NCBI RefSeq assembly: GCF_035083965.1
Contig: NC_089730.1
Span: forward strand, 19,166,742 to 19,230,741
Direction of reading: 5' to 3'
From: Branchiostoma lanceolatum
Lineage: Eukaryota > Chordata > Leptocardii > Amphioxiformes > Branchiostomatidae
Length of the DNA stretch: 64,000 nucleotides
The translations under genes were made by a program, and so were the position numbers. A model generated the notes under the pieces. The model did no database searches. It was not told the origin of the DNA and saw only the letters and a list, made by a program, of their open reading frames with translations. Each line of letters starts with the position of its first letter. The stretch's first letter is position 1. This document shows, piece after piece, positions 44,801-56,452 of the stretch.

Positions 44801-44904
44801 TAATCGCCAAGCAGATCTCTTCGGCGGCAACATCTTCAGCCAGCCCCCGTAGAATTTGGCTGGCTGATACGATTTTGCCCCTGTGGAGATCTGCTTGGAG
44901 ATTA
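44801..44904. mobile_element. foldback MITE (CTCCAAGCAGA family), copy C, with 9-bp target duplication
   Basis: The ends are TAATCGCCAAGCAGATCT and its complement with TCTCC. They are flanked by ATAGTAGTC at 44792-44800 and 44905-44913. The interior pairs (CAGCCAGCC, GGCTGGCTG). It lies downstream of PPT2. Confidence 0.88.
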
Positions 44905-44939
44905 ATAGTAGTCCACAGTGTTCTGCTGCTGCAGTAGTC

Positions 44940-45115
44940 TGAACACCCTGCAGCTGCAATCAGTCTATCTTCAATTATCTCCACTTTGTCCGGTTCATTG
45001 CAAGCTTCCTTAGCTCCTGTAGTTTTCTTTCTTACTGCAATGGTCCTAGCCCTCTGTCTTTGAGGTCTGCTGTCCATAGACTCCGTAGATTCTTGCAGTG
45101 TCTTCCATTTCTAGA
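44940..45115 (-). mobile_element. decayed LINE C-terminal region
   Basis: On minus, a broken frame reads LRSLWTADLKDRGLGPLQ, stop, then ERKLQELRKLAMNRTKWR and stop. That pattern is typical of the end of LINE reverse transcriptases. At least two stops make it dead. Confidence 0.45.
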
Positions 45116-45169
45116 TCTGTAGGTAATGGATCCTATCAAGGCGGAGTTCAAAGCCTGTTGTGCAGGTTT

Positions 45170-45380
45170 GTCTGTCGTACAACTACATGTACATCGAAAA
45201 GTGGCTTATATGATCTTCAGAGATGCTCTTAGTTAGGGTCACCATTTATAAAAAAATGTGGCCAGAGAGCAAGCTCTGTTGAGCAACATTTAACATGACA
45301 TGTTTCTTCTTTCTCCATTTGCTGAGATGTTACAAACCAGGCCAAACTTATCTCTGCAAATTGTCAAAACTTGAAATAGT
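45170..45380 (+). repeat. second copy of the PPT2 last-exon end and 3' UTR
   Basis: ACATCGAAAAGTGGCTTA(C/T)A, TGATCTTCAGA and later AACTCATCTCTGCAAATTG-like sequence repeat 44396-44560. A LINE remnant and MITE copy C lie between the two. Confidence 0.85.
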
Positions 45381-45831
45381 GCAAGTCAAAATATCTATTA
45401 AAAAAAATTCAAATTGAAAAAGGATAGATGATTCTTGCAATTGCGTTTTAATGCCAATAAGTCTTGCACAGTATTGCAAACAATGCCGATTTTTGCCTTT
45501 GAAACATTCAATGTTGAGATATTTGCTGATTCAGGAGTGATATTTTTGATGCTGTTGTTTGTGTTAAGCAAAATATATGCAAAATATTATAAATATTGAT
45601 GCGCACAATGATATTTTATGTTATATGTCAAATCAGTGGCTGGAGTGCTTCCAGTTTTTATCAAATTTAAAGCAAAAATTGCACTTACGTTTGGAGTAAT
45701 GTTGGGTGAGTACAGTATCATTCTCATTGTGTAATGTAGCGATACTAACCTCAAATGACAAAGTATTGCTTTACACAAAAGTCATGTATTTGATCTACGT
45801 ATCATGAGGATTGTTTGTTTTGTTAAATAAG

Positions 45832-45969
45832 TTGGAATGTTGGAATTATTTGGCTTTGAAATTATCTAATTTTAGAAAATTTGCTAGATACCTCATAAAG
45901 TTGGAATGTTGTAATTATTTGTTTGTCTTTGAAATTATCTACTTTTAAAAAGTTTGCTGAATACCTCAA
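45832..45969 (+). repeat. tandem duplication, unit about 70 bp
   Basis: AAGTTGGAATGTTGGAATTA...GAAATTATCTA.TTTTA...TTTGCT...ATACCTCA occurs twice in succession. Confidence 0.8.
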
Positions 45970-47270
45970 CATAACACATATGGCAAACCCCTTCTCATAG
46001 CCTCACTGCCTTCAGAATGATTTTTATTGTTGGTCGTTTGGAGTGAAACACTGCTGTGCAATAGACGTAGGTGTGAAGGACCTATGGAGGCTCCAAGTGA
46101 CCGCTGGATTGTTCACAAAATAAATATATGCATTGGATAGAAAGGAGTGTCTTGTTTTTATTGCCTCTTACTTACCATGGTGTAATCTTGGGAGGTATGT
46201 ACATGTTCATTGGCCCTACTTTACATTAAGTTGCAATTCAAAGATTACTCAAGCAACTAGTAAATTTTGTAATGGTCAGACATTTCAGATCGCATCCGCT
46301 ATCTTTCGTCAGTGACTGTTAAATACTAAATATCAAAAGACAGTGGATACTACATGTAAATGTATCTGACCGTTACAGAACTTATTTTGTTGCTTATGTA
46401 AGTTTTGTTTTGTGTACCTTACGGTACTTGGATGTCAAACCTTCATCAATCAAAGAGGAAGTGTACAGTTTTAACATTTAGTAGCAAACTCATTATAGTA
46501 CTACATGTATTACAGTTTTCACTGAAGACAGCTGACAAAGTGTTTTATTCAATATTTTATTTATATTTTGCAGTGGGTCTCCATGTTCTGTATCCAAAAC
46601 ACTGCATCCAAATTTACTCCTGTCACAAAGGATATTTTAGAGCATTGACTGTAAGATAGCCATTTCACATTGCTGCTATCAATATATACTTAGTCATAGA
46701 AACTTTGGAAATCTGAGTAACATTAAGGTCCTAAATATGGCCTAATTTGAGATGCATGTACAAGGCCTAACCTAGCTAGTTCTGCTTAATTTGAAGAAGC
46801 TAAACAAGATATACTTGTCAAAATTAATGTGTACACCAAACATACATGTATGCTATTGGGATCACTGGTACCAAAGCAAAAAAATGAAACTTTCAATAGC
46901 AGATAATCATTGTTGCCTTAATCATCACAAATTAGTATTATTTACTCATCAACTTAATTGAAAAAACTTAACAAGACTGAAGGATGCTGTTCATGATTTT
47001 CAAAATCACCTTTCTAATATACATGTAGTTCCTGAAATATCCAGACGTTCAGAGCCTTCTATAGAGTGCTGCTTCTTTCACAACTTCTCTTTACTGTTGG
47101 AATGTACATTGTATACATGGGTAACTGAAGGGAGCCCAGAAAGTTTATACAACATCTGTCATATTTTTTTCAATACCTCTAGTGTATTTTCAAATACATT
47201 GTACATGGCATTTCCTTTTATATCCAAGCAGATGTTGGGATACATAAATTTTGAAGTTTTCGAGCAAACT
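45970..47270. other. intergenic, PPT2 to DHX16
   Basis: AT-rich. A plus-strand AATAAA at 46119-46124 is a candidate distal signal for PPT2. ATATCCAAGCAGATG at about 47220 looks like a single decayed end of the CTCCAAGCAGA family. No exon seen. Confidence 0.4.
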
Positions 47271-47276
47271 GTTTTT

Positions 47277-47282
47277 TTATTT
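47277..47282 (-). terminator. candidate polyadenylation signal of DHX16
   Basis: TTTATT on plus (AATAAA on minus), about 180 bp downstream of the DHX16 stop codon and beyond MITE copy E. Confidence 0.45.
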
Positions 47283-47336
47283 TACAGTCCTCTACACTTG
47301 GTCACAAACTGAATGATTTTCCACCGGTACATCCCA

Positions 47337-47463
47337 TCATCTCCAAGCAGATAGGGGGTTGAAAGTTGTAAAGATTTCTGACCAGTGGATTTTTCTAGCA
47401 GTTTGCTAAACCAACTATCAGAATAGACAGCTGGTCAAAAAAATGACCTCTGCTTGGAGACTA
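47337..47463. mobile_element. foldback MITE (CTCCAAGCAGA family), copy E, overlapping the DHX16 stop codon
   Basis: Left end TCATCTCCAAGCAGAT; right end on minus TAGTCTCCAAGCAGAGG. The first three bases on minus (47463-47461) are the TAG stop of DHX16. TCCCAT at both flanks may be the remains of a target duplication. Confidence 0.75.
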
Positions 47464-50400
47464 TGTTCCCATTGGCTTGAGCTCCTCGCGAGTCTTCCCG
47501 ACCGTCTTGGGCATCTTCTTACCGGAGTTGTCCTCCAGCTCCTTGCCCTTGTAGTAGTGAGGCGCGACCTCCAACAGCCAGGAGTTCTCGATCTCAATCA
47601 CCTGGACGGGGGAAGAAATGAACATCAATTATAATGACAATGAAGTTTATTGCATATTCATGCCCCTTCTGGGCTAAATGCAGTTTGTTTTGTTTGATTG
47701 TTTGTTTGTTTGTATTACATACCCGGTAAACCACATCAGGTTTGTACTGAAGAGTACACGCTTCATATCCGGACAGATTAATATGATCCATACACACCGG
47801 GAAGGTCCCCTAGTCTTTTCGATATGTGTGTTGGGTTCTTTAACGTGCTCAAGGTCTGGCTCTCCTCAAACACGGGACTTCCATTTAAAGGAGTCCTAAA
47901 CTCCAGAAGGCGGTGTTATTTTCCACTAGATTATGTATCAATCAATACATAATCAGCCGACTTTGTACAGAATTCCCCTTGTGGTGAATTACACAAGGTG
48001 TTTTTTTTTAAAACAATATGATACTCACTAAACCCCTGCAGTGTATTCCCTATGCGTAAACATACATTTTTAAACGTGGATATTTTCGGTGTAAATGAGG
48101 GTGGTTAAGCACAATAAGAAAGCCAATTGTTAACAAGATGTAGAAGAGCACATAGCAAGAAGATCTTTCTTAACCACCCTGACATTCTTTTTGTAATCTA
48201 ACTTTTGTAAGGCATTGTCAGGCACATTGTAAAAAACACATAGACTGAGGGTCACCTGGGGAATTTGGTAGAATACTGAATACTTTTGGATGCGCACGGG
48301 ATAGTGGGTACTTTATCGTATACTGTAAAAAATATTAATTTCTACTTCCTAAAATTACCATCCATTGGAAAATAACTCCCCCCTCTGGACTTTAGGACTC
48401 CTATCCGAGGGACATCCCTAACCGAAGCTAGATACTCATTTTCACCTGAGTAAAGTGGGGAAAGTCGTGTAAAGTGACTGAATTTAACTTCACGGTGGCG
48501 CCAAGTGATTTACAGAACGGATGTGTGTAGGAATCAGAAATAATAACAACAGGTTTTTCATGGTGGTGATGATAAGTTCATGGTAGAGAGGTGACCAAAA
48601 AACAGTGAACATAAAATTACAGGGAAAGAAATGAGAATTACGGTACCTGTCTCATGTACTCCTTGGTAGTGAAGACCAGTTCAAAGTAGATGATCCAGCG
48701 CGGCTGCTCCTGGAACAGACAGCTGTTGGGGTGGATCATCACCGTCTGCTGGTGTTTCACCGTCTTGTACTGTCCGCTCTTACTCAGTCTGGCCGTGTGG
48801 TAGAAAAACCCTGATGTGATAGACTGGAACAAACAATTCATAATCAGTAAACAAACAAAAAAAGAAACAAACTAACAAGCATGTACACAAAAGTAAATGT
48901 ACTGTCCACTCTTACTCAGTCTGGCCGTGTGGTAGAAAAACCCTGATGTGATGGACTGGAACATACAATTCTTAATCAGAAAACAAACAAACAAACATGT
49001 ACAAAAGAGTGCTGTATTGTACTGTCTGCTCTTACTCAGCCTGACCGTGTGGTAGAAAAACCCTGATGTGATAGACTGGAAGAAACATTTGAGTCTTTTT
49101 AGAGCCCTGAGAAGACAGGCATATTCTTTGGTGTCTTAACAATAAAGCAACTATAGCTATTACATGTAGTTTTATAAGCGTCATCAATTGTTTAAATACA
49201 ACCACAAATTCTGACAATGTCACATGATCTTAAATTTAAAGTTAAACTGTAAACTTTTCAAACCTTACAAATTTTCAACCACTAAATCTTTGGCTGCACC
49301 TATATATAACCTCTATAACAGTACCTGTACCTGTCATTAGATACACAATAGTCATCTCTAGCATGCAGTGTCTATTGTTGAAATTGTTTACCTTCCTGAT
49401 GGCGACGGTATCGTCTGGGCTGCTGGTTGGTTCGATCTCCACGCGTTCGATCAGCCCCGCCAGCTGGTCACGGACGTCCCGCGCTCGGCGCAGCGCTCGC
49501 CACTGGATGAAGTTCTCGTAACACCACTGGGTCGAGAACTCTGTTTCCTGCCACTGTTAAGAGAGAATGGAAGAGGTTTGATTTTCACAAATCAATTTCA
49601 AACTCAGTAAAACTACTCTATAGCTTGTTGCGACTGAAATATTTGAGTAATTTGACAATGGAGAAAGATTATGCTAATATCAATCACATATTGGGGAGCT
49701 AAACAAACTAGGTTGTTACTGGAAGTTGAAAAGCTTTCTGGGGAAGCTTGGTGAATTAATATAGCGAAAATAGTTGTGGACTTAACTTGAGGAGGGGATT
49801 ACATAAACCTTCAGCTCATACAAATGTAGATTTGGCTTGGAGTGTTATAATTACTGAATTTTAACCCCTCTACATTAATTATAACCTGCTCCCTACTGCC
49901 TAACCCCAGATCTAATACAGATTTGGTGGGAGAAGGTTAAAATGTTAGAGTAATTACAAATGTGAGAGTAATTTCAAGATACAATGTAGTTTAACACCAA
50001 TGTAGGTCCTGCAAAGTACAATTGCAATGTACATAAGTTAACTGCCGTGAAGAGATAGGACTACTAACCTCATTGTACACATTCATGAGTGTCAGGTGAT
50101 CCCCCGCCATGTTGAAGAAGTTCTGACGAGCGTTGTCGGCGTGGACTGCCTTGTCCTTTGGGCGGTAGAATATCGACCCCTGCACGTTCAACATGGCCGT
50201 GATGGTCAGGATTTCCTCCACACACTTGTATTGCTCTGATGCGATGATCATCTTCGACAGCATGGGGTCGACTGGGAACTCCGCCATCTTGCGGCCGAGT
50301 TTCGTGAGCTCACCGCGATGGTTTAGAGCGCCGAGCGCGTACAGCTGCTCGAGCGCGAGAACTAAAGTCTCGTGTGGAGGAGGGTCCATGAAGTCAAAGT

Positions 50401-53400
50401 GGATAAGATCGTTGATGCCGAGACTCTTCAACAACAGGACGACGTTTCCCAAGTTTGTTCTCTGGATTTCTGGGACTGTCGTGTCCTCGAGTTCATTCTT
50501 ATACGCCCACGCCGTATAGAGACGGAAACACTTCCCCGGCGCGACACGCCCTGCTCTACCAGCCCTCTGATTGGCCGACGCCTTGGAGACGGGCGTAACG
50601 ATGAGGGATTCCATCCCTGTTCTTGCGTTGTAGCTCTTCTGCTTGCAGAAGCCGGGGTCGATGACGTACACAATCCCATCGATCGTGAGTGACGTTTCTG
50701 CAATGTTTGTAGCCAGAACGACCTTCCTTGCTCCTGGTGGGGTCGGCTCGAAGATCTTAGCCTGCATGTCGGAGGGGAGGTTAGCGTAGATGGGTAGGAT
50801 GAGCAGTTCTTTAATCTTCGACCCGAGTTTCCGCGTGCGTTCGGTCAACATCTCGTTGGCGGTCTCGATCTCTTCCTGTCCCGTGAGGAACACGAGAATG
50901 TCGCCGTCCGGTTGCGTCACATGAATCTGTAGAACAGATACGACACATGCGTCTAAGTAATCAGCCTCCGGTGCTTTCGTGTACAATATATCCACTGGAA
51001 ACCTTCTGCCAGGGATGCGGAAAATCGGAGCGTTGTCGAAGAATTCAGAAAACTTCTCGCAATCCATGGTGGCACTGGAAATGAGGAGTTTCAAGTCCGG
51101 TCGGAACCTTGCGATGTCCTTGACCAGCCCAAACAGGATGTCCGTGTGTAAAGTTCTCTCGTGAGCCTCGTCAATTATCAGGACACTGTAGCTGGACACA
51201 TCCGGCTCTCCCAGAAACTCTCTCAACAGCATACCGTCCGTCATGTACTTTAGAACCGTTCTCTCGGACGTGCAGTCCTCGAATCGGATGCTGTATCCGA
51301 CCTCGTTGCCGAGTTTGAAGCCCATCTCTTCGGAGACGCGGGCGGCCACGCTCATGGCGGCTACCCGGCGAGGCTGCGTGCATCCGATCTTCATCCCGCC
51401 CTGGCAGTAGCCTCCCTCGTACAGGTACTGCGGGATTTGTGTCGTCTTACCGGAGCCCGTCTCTCCCTCGATGATCAGCACCTGGAGATAGATTAGAAAA
51501 AATCATTGAATTCTTGCCGTACAATCTATAGTGTACAGAGGTCAAACGAATACAGCTGCGTTGCTATTTGTTTTTCAACCCGTCTCACTCTCAATTTATC
51601 AAGACCTGGATAGAGGAAACATAAAAATTCTTCTTACAGAATCTTATGTACACAAGCTACTAACTGAATCAAAACTCATACGAAACATATCAAAAGGCAT
51701 TGACAGGAATACAAAAAAAACAATACAAAAAAAAACATGAAAGTCTTAGTGACCTTACATAATATGTACATATACACGACTGTCAGAATGTTTTCTTCTC
51801 AATAGCATATAACCACATTTTAAATGACACATTCTACCTTAAAGTTTAAACATTGGCAACGTAAGTTATCACAAAGTCCAAAAATTACAATTGAGCGATA
51901 TGTAATTCAGATCTGTAAAAAAAATCTTTCAGAAACATACTCCTTCACATCCACCGCTGTGCATGTAACCTTACCTGGTGTTCTTTGATGGCCTCCAGGA
52001 GTCCTTCCCTGTACTTGAAGACAGGCAGGCTCTCCTTTACCTCCTTGAGGGACTGAGCTTTCCTCTCCGCGGCGGAGAGCTGCTCTGGTTGGTCGTCCGT
52101 GTCGATGGTTCCCTTCATCGTTACCGCGCTCACGAAATCGATCATGTCATCTTCAACCAGCAGCTCATAGTCCTTCTCCTGGAGAGAGATCAATTTTAAA
52201 GCAAGGTCAAATTCAAGTTGGGTCCTTTTAATAGTCTTTCTCTTTGGAACAAATGAAATACAGGATCAAATGGCTGGAAAAAGCTGAGCTTTTATCAAAA
52301 TAAACCCTCTCTCAAAGAAATATGATGAAATAAAAAATACGATGATGATGAATCCTCTCTTGAAGATGAAATAAAAAGTCTTAAAAAAACATGTGCAAAT
52401 ACAAGACTGGGAGTTCCAAACCAATATCAGAGTGATACATTTCACTATTTATGATTGAATAACTACAAACTCTATTCTATATCTGGACATAAACCTGTAC
52501 AAAATGCCTGTGATAAATTGTAAGAGCTATAGTCAGTCACTCAGAGGAAGAGTATATTTCTGTAAGCTAAAATCTAAACGGGATCGAGATATAAGTTTCT
52601 CTACCTCCCTATGCACACTTCAGCACATTTTAGCAGCCCAAACACCACTTGTTCATTTGATATCCTAAAAGCCAAAGATTAACCCCACCTGTGTTTTCTC
52701 CTTCATCTTCTGTTTAGCATCCCTGGCTCCAAACCTCATGACAGCCGTGTTCAGGTGTTCTTCCTCCCAACGCTTCTGCTCTGACCCTGGGCCTTTCTCT
52801 TCTTCTTCCGGTTCCACGTACGAGTATTTACCGACATCTCCCTGGTAGAATACACAACAATAGATACGTCAATGAAGGTGATAAGATACACAAGATACAA
52901 AAATGTAGCAGGTTTTGTAAATACATGTAGTTAGATTTTTCAAATGGTATCCGCTAACTTTCCTCAGTCACTGACTGTTTGTATCTGTTATGTTGTGTAC
53001 ACACCCATATATATATATATAGCTTCAAGACACAGGATAATGTATTATGCAAGAATCACAGATTGCAGTCAACAGTTAAAGTGTAGTCAGTGACAACAGT
53101 GATAGTGTTTTGCTCAGGCTTTCTTGTTGTAGAATTGTTAAATAATGAAGACAAAAATTGTATTTCTTTTATGAGCCCCGACAAAATTAATCTACACAAC
53201 GATACGCACTGGCATGAAAAGAAGAAGTCACTTAAAAGCAAAGCAGGACAATTTTCAGAATAATGCAACAAGAAACAAACAAACAAGATATTACATCTGA
53301 TATACCAGTCCAAGAGTTCTCACCTTCTTGTCCTCAGGCATGTAGTACCTGTTCACCTTCTCTACGTCTCCTGCCTTCTTGTGTTCCTTAGCTAGAGACA

Positions 53401-56400
53401 GAACCTTCTTCTTGTAATCCAGTTCCTTCTTCTCTCGTGCTGTCAATCTGAAGACCAAAACATGTGTCAATCTTCCTTTTATATCAATAACAATTGGTTT
53501 GAGTCTAGATGGCTTTAAAGTGTTAGTGAGAAAGTTAACAGTAATGAATGTAAAACAAAGAGACTCTGGGAGAGAGAGAGAGACTGAGTGAGTGAGTGAG
53601 TGAGTGAGTGAGTGAGTGAGTGAGTGAGGGTGAGTAAATGAGTGTGTGAGAGTGAGTGAAAGTGAGTGAGAGTGAGTGAGTGAGTCAGTCAGTCAGTGAG
53701 ACAGTCAGCCAGTTAATGAGTGACAGTTGGGTGTAAGAGTGAGTAAAAGAATAAAATAAGACCTTTATTGACACGATGACAAGAACTTCAACACTTTGAT
53801 GTTATCTAACAAGTTAAGCACACTGTTCACAACCCTTGACGCATTATGACTCAGGCCTTTATATTAGAATAAGCACACAGTACTTTGACAAGCTGCGTCC
53901 CACCACACACTTACTTGGTTTCTGCGAAAAGGTACTCCTCATCCAGTACATCCGCCTCCAGCTCATCCAGCTTGTCCACCTCACGTTTCTTCAGGTAGTC
54001 TCGCCGAGACTTCTTCCTCAGCTCGGGAAGCATCTTCTTCTTGTCTTCCTCCGCCATCTTGAGTCTCTTCTGGGCCTCCTCGTAAGCCTTTAAGGAAACA
54101 GAAGAACAAAAATAAGATGGCAGGTGGGGGGGGTTTTGAAGGCATAAAACAACAATGAGTGGAGGGGTAGGATCCTGTATCCCATACATTCTACAATCTA
54201 GATTTTGAAAGTTTGTGAAATATGTTTATTTCAATCTTCCAAGACAGAGAAAAATGAATCCTAAAAGTTCAGCTGTTTGAGGCTATTTTATGGAAGCTTC
54301 TGACTTAACCAGACATTTCCTCATTCCGTGTTCAGCTGCAAAGATTCCAAAATAGTAGGATCATTGGTATTAGACATAGATTTTGTTGTTGTCTTGGGTG
54401 CTTAAACTTTTATCTTTCCATCTAGTTAGTCATGCTGTACAAATTCAAGGCTAGTCACTGTTACATGCATGGCAAAAGTAAGCATGACTTCAAGTATCAA
54501 ATTTTTACCTTCTTGTCGCTCCTTTCCATGATGTTGCGGGTCTTCTCCTTGTCTTTTTCCTTCAGTCGTTCTGCGAACGCATCCCTCTCCTCAAGGTCTC
54601 TCACTCGTTCCTTCTCTTCCCTGTCCCATTCATCCATGTCAGAGTCGGAGTCTCCCTTCTTCTGAACTGGAGACGCCGCTCTGAGGAATTCATAGAAAGT
54701 CTTCAGATCTTAGCTTCACAGTTGTTAGAAAACAAACTTACAAGTTGCAAATAGTTGTAATCTAGAGTGTATCAGCTGATCTGTGGTAAAAAGAAATGAC
54801 TTAAGTGTCTAAGCTTATACCAAAAGCAAATCAGATTTTTCAAATTTTCATGACTTTCATCATTGTTGCCTTTCTCATCTACCTTATTCATTTACCTACT
54901 GGTATTAGTATACCTCTCTTAATTACATGCATTTAGAAGTGGATTTACAGATTAGTACTAATACCATTGGGATTAAATTCCTTTCCTTGTTTATTGGCAC
55001 TACTTTATTTACCTAACATAGTCAAGTCAAGTTAAGTCAAGTTTATTGCACAACAATTGCATCAGGTACAATGTACGGCAAATAACATGGAATATTAACA
55101 ACTTCGGACTATTCATACTAGTTCACTAACCTAACATCATTACTCGTTACATAAGATAATGGCGTGATATATTTCACGTTATGGCACGGCTTCTCTTTTG
55201 CATAGCATTATATATGAATTGGCCTAGGTAGACAGATACAGAGTCAGGACATGACAGAAGTACATTAAACATAAGAAGAATACAGTCTTAACCCCTTAAG
55301 ACTTGAGACTCACCTGCCATGATCACTTTCACTTTCACTGCTCTCCTCCCTCCTGGTTCTCAGCTGTTTCCTCCTCTTCTCCTTCCCCTCCTTCTTCCGC
55401 TTCTTGGACTTGGACTTGACCTCGACGACCTCGTCCTCGCTGTCCGACAGGAGTCGGTACGAGGCGTTCTTCTGCTGCATGGCGATGGCCGCCTGCTCCT
55501 TCAGACGCGACTGGGAAACTTTCGCTGCGGTCTTCTTGGGGACCTGTAGGTGAGATAGAGTTAGAGCTGTGTACTGATACAGTACCGGGTACAATCAATT
55601 AGGTACAGGTCCAAAATACCTGAACCCTGGTGGATCAGTACTGGACCGGTACTAATCAGGTCAAGCCTGACGCAGGGGATGGCCACTTTGACAGATAAAA
55701 TTATCATGAAATTACCGTGGCAGTGCTCTAAAGCCTGGAGTCAAATATTCATCTGTGTTTTCATGAAAATATTACCTAGCACAATCAAATATTATGTTTT
55801 TACCAGTTCAAACATGCTTTTGTCCTTATTGAAAATCTACCATTTTCAGAACAAGTAGTTTATTTAGGTACAGGTTCAGGTCCGGACCTGTACCTAAACC
55901 CGTGTACCTGTACCTGTACCTGTACCTGTACCTAAGATTTGTTTAGGTACACAGCTCTAGATAGAGTACTAGTAGTATTTATGGCCAGTAGGCAGTAGAT
56001 AAGATTCTTTTTTTATCAAGAAAACAAGTTGGTAAACATGCCCTTTTTGATAGCCAGTGTTGGCTATAAATCATGAAATGGCTGATTTGAGTTTTTAGGA
56101 ACAAACAAAGGCTCAAAGAAACAAACTCTTCTAGACAAGTATGCTGGGTTCTTTTACGTGTAGAAGTTTGATGGCTGAGACTCTTAAGAAACAAAACATC
56201 TCTGCCAAAGGACACACTTTTATTCAAATTCTAATGAAAAAAAACCGGCTCTACCTTCTTGTACAGTTCGTGTGCAAACTTGGTGATTGGCTCGTCGATG
56301 TCAATGGTTCCGGTCTGCCTGATGCGTTCCACGAAGTCGGCAGCGTTGGATGCCTTCTCTGCCAGCCCGATGAGGTACTGTCCCACGTACTTGTCACTCA

Positions 56401-56452
56401 TGCCCAGGATATCGTACAGCTGGTCGTTTACCCACGTCTGCAGCCCTGCCAT
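47461..56452 (-). CDS. DHX16: DHX16 orthologue (PRP2), spliceosomal DEAH-box RNA helicase, 11 coding exons
   Basis: Exons in transcript order: 56255-56452, 55314-55543, 54509-54680, 53915-54087, 53324-53447, 52689-52841, 51975-52178, 50069-51481, 49392-49553, 48647-48823, 47461-47602. The product is about 1048 residues (human 1041), colinear throughout. The N-terminus ([20 protein letters not shown]) and Lys/Glu-rich exons 2-6 are diagnostic, e.g. [20 protein letters not shown]. Exon 8 holds the helicase core: motif [35 protein letters not shown]. Exons 9-11 hold the winged-helix, ratchet and OB region ([26 protein letters not shown]). DHX16/PRP2 uses ATP to remodel the activated spliceosome before the first step. 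An acceptor (CCCCAG) lies 4 bases before the ATG, so a 5' UTR exon lies upstream. The last exon has one extra base near 47580 that breaks the frame. Confidence 0.93.
47760..48490 (-). mobile_element. SINE split by the MITE
   Basis: 47765-47888 (CACACCGGGAAGGTCCCCTA, TTCTTTAACGTGCTCAAGGT) and 48403-48490 (ATCCGAGGGACATCCCTAAC, GGAAAGTCGTGTAAAGTG) are the two halves of a SINE of the 3015-3296 family. Confidence 0.8.
47889..48402. mobile_element. 514-bp MITE inserted in a SINE
   Basis: Inverted ends of about 37 bp: AGGAGTCCTAAACTCCAGAA...GTTATTTTCCA on the left, its complement with a few changes on the right. No transposase frame. SINE sequence resumes on both sides. It lies in the last DHX16 intron. 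Confidence 0.85.
48901..49090 (-). repeat. two tandem copies of DHX16 exon 10 acceptor plus first half
   Basis: Exon-start equivalents lie at 48955 and 49075; the real exon starts at 48823. Spacing is 132 and 120 bp. Each copies TCCAG, then sequence coding [19 protein letters not shown]. They stop at the CAGT of the real exon and have no donor. (AAAC)n runs lie between copies. Confidence 0.9.
53583..53720 (+). repeat. (GTGA)n microsatellite
   Basis: GAGTGAGTGAGT runs with AGTCAGTCAGTC interruptions, in DHX16 intron 4. Confidence 0.9.
55562..55959. mobile_element. hAT-type MITE, copy 2, with intact 8-bp target duplication
   Basis: A 398-bp element with ends TAGAGCTGTGTAC, flanked by GATAGAGT at 55554-55561 and 55960-55967. 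It is the same family as 7559-7944 in the opposite orientation. The GGTACAGGT/ACCTGTACCT iterations are longer here. It lies in DHX16 intron 1, ending 18 bp from the exon 2 acceptor. Confidence 0.92.
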
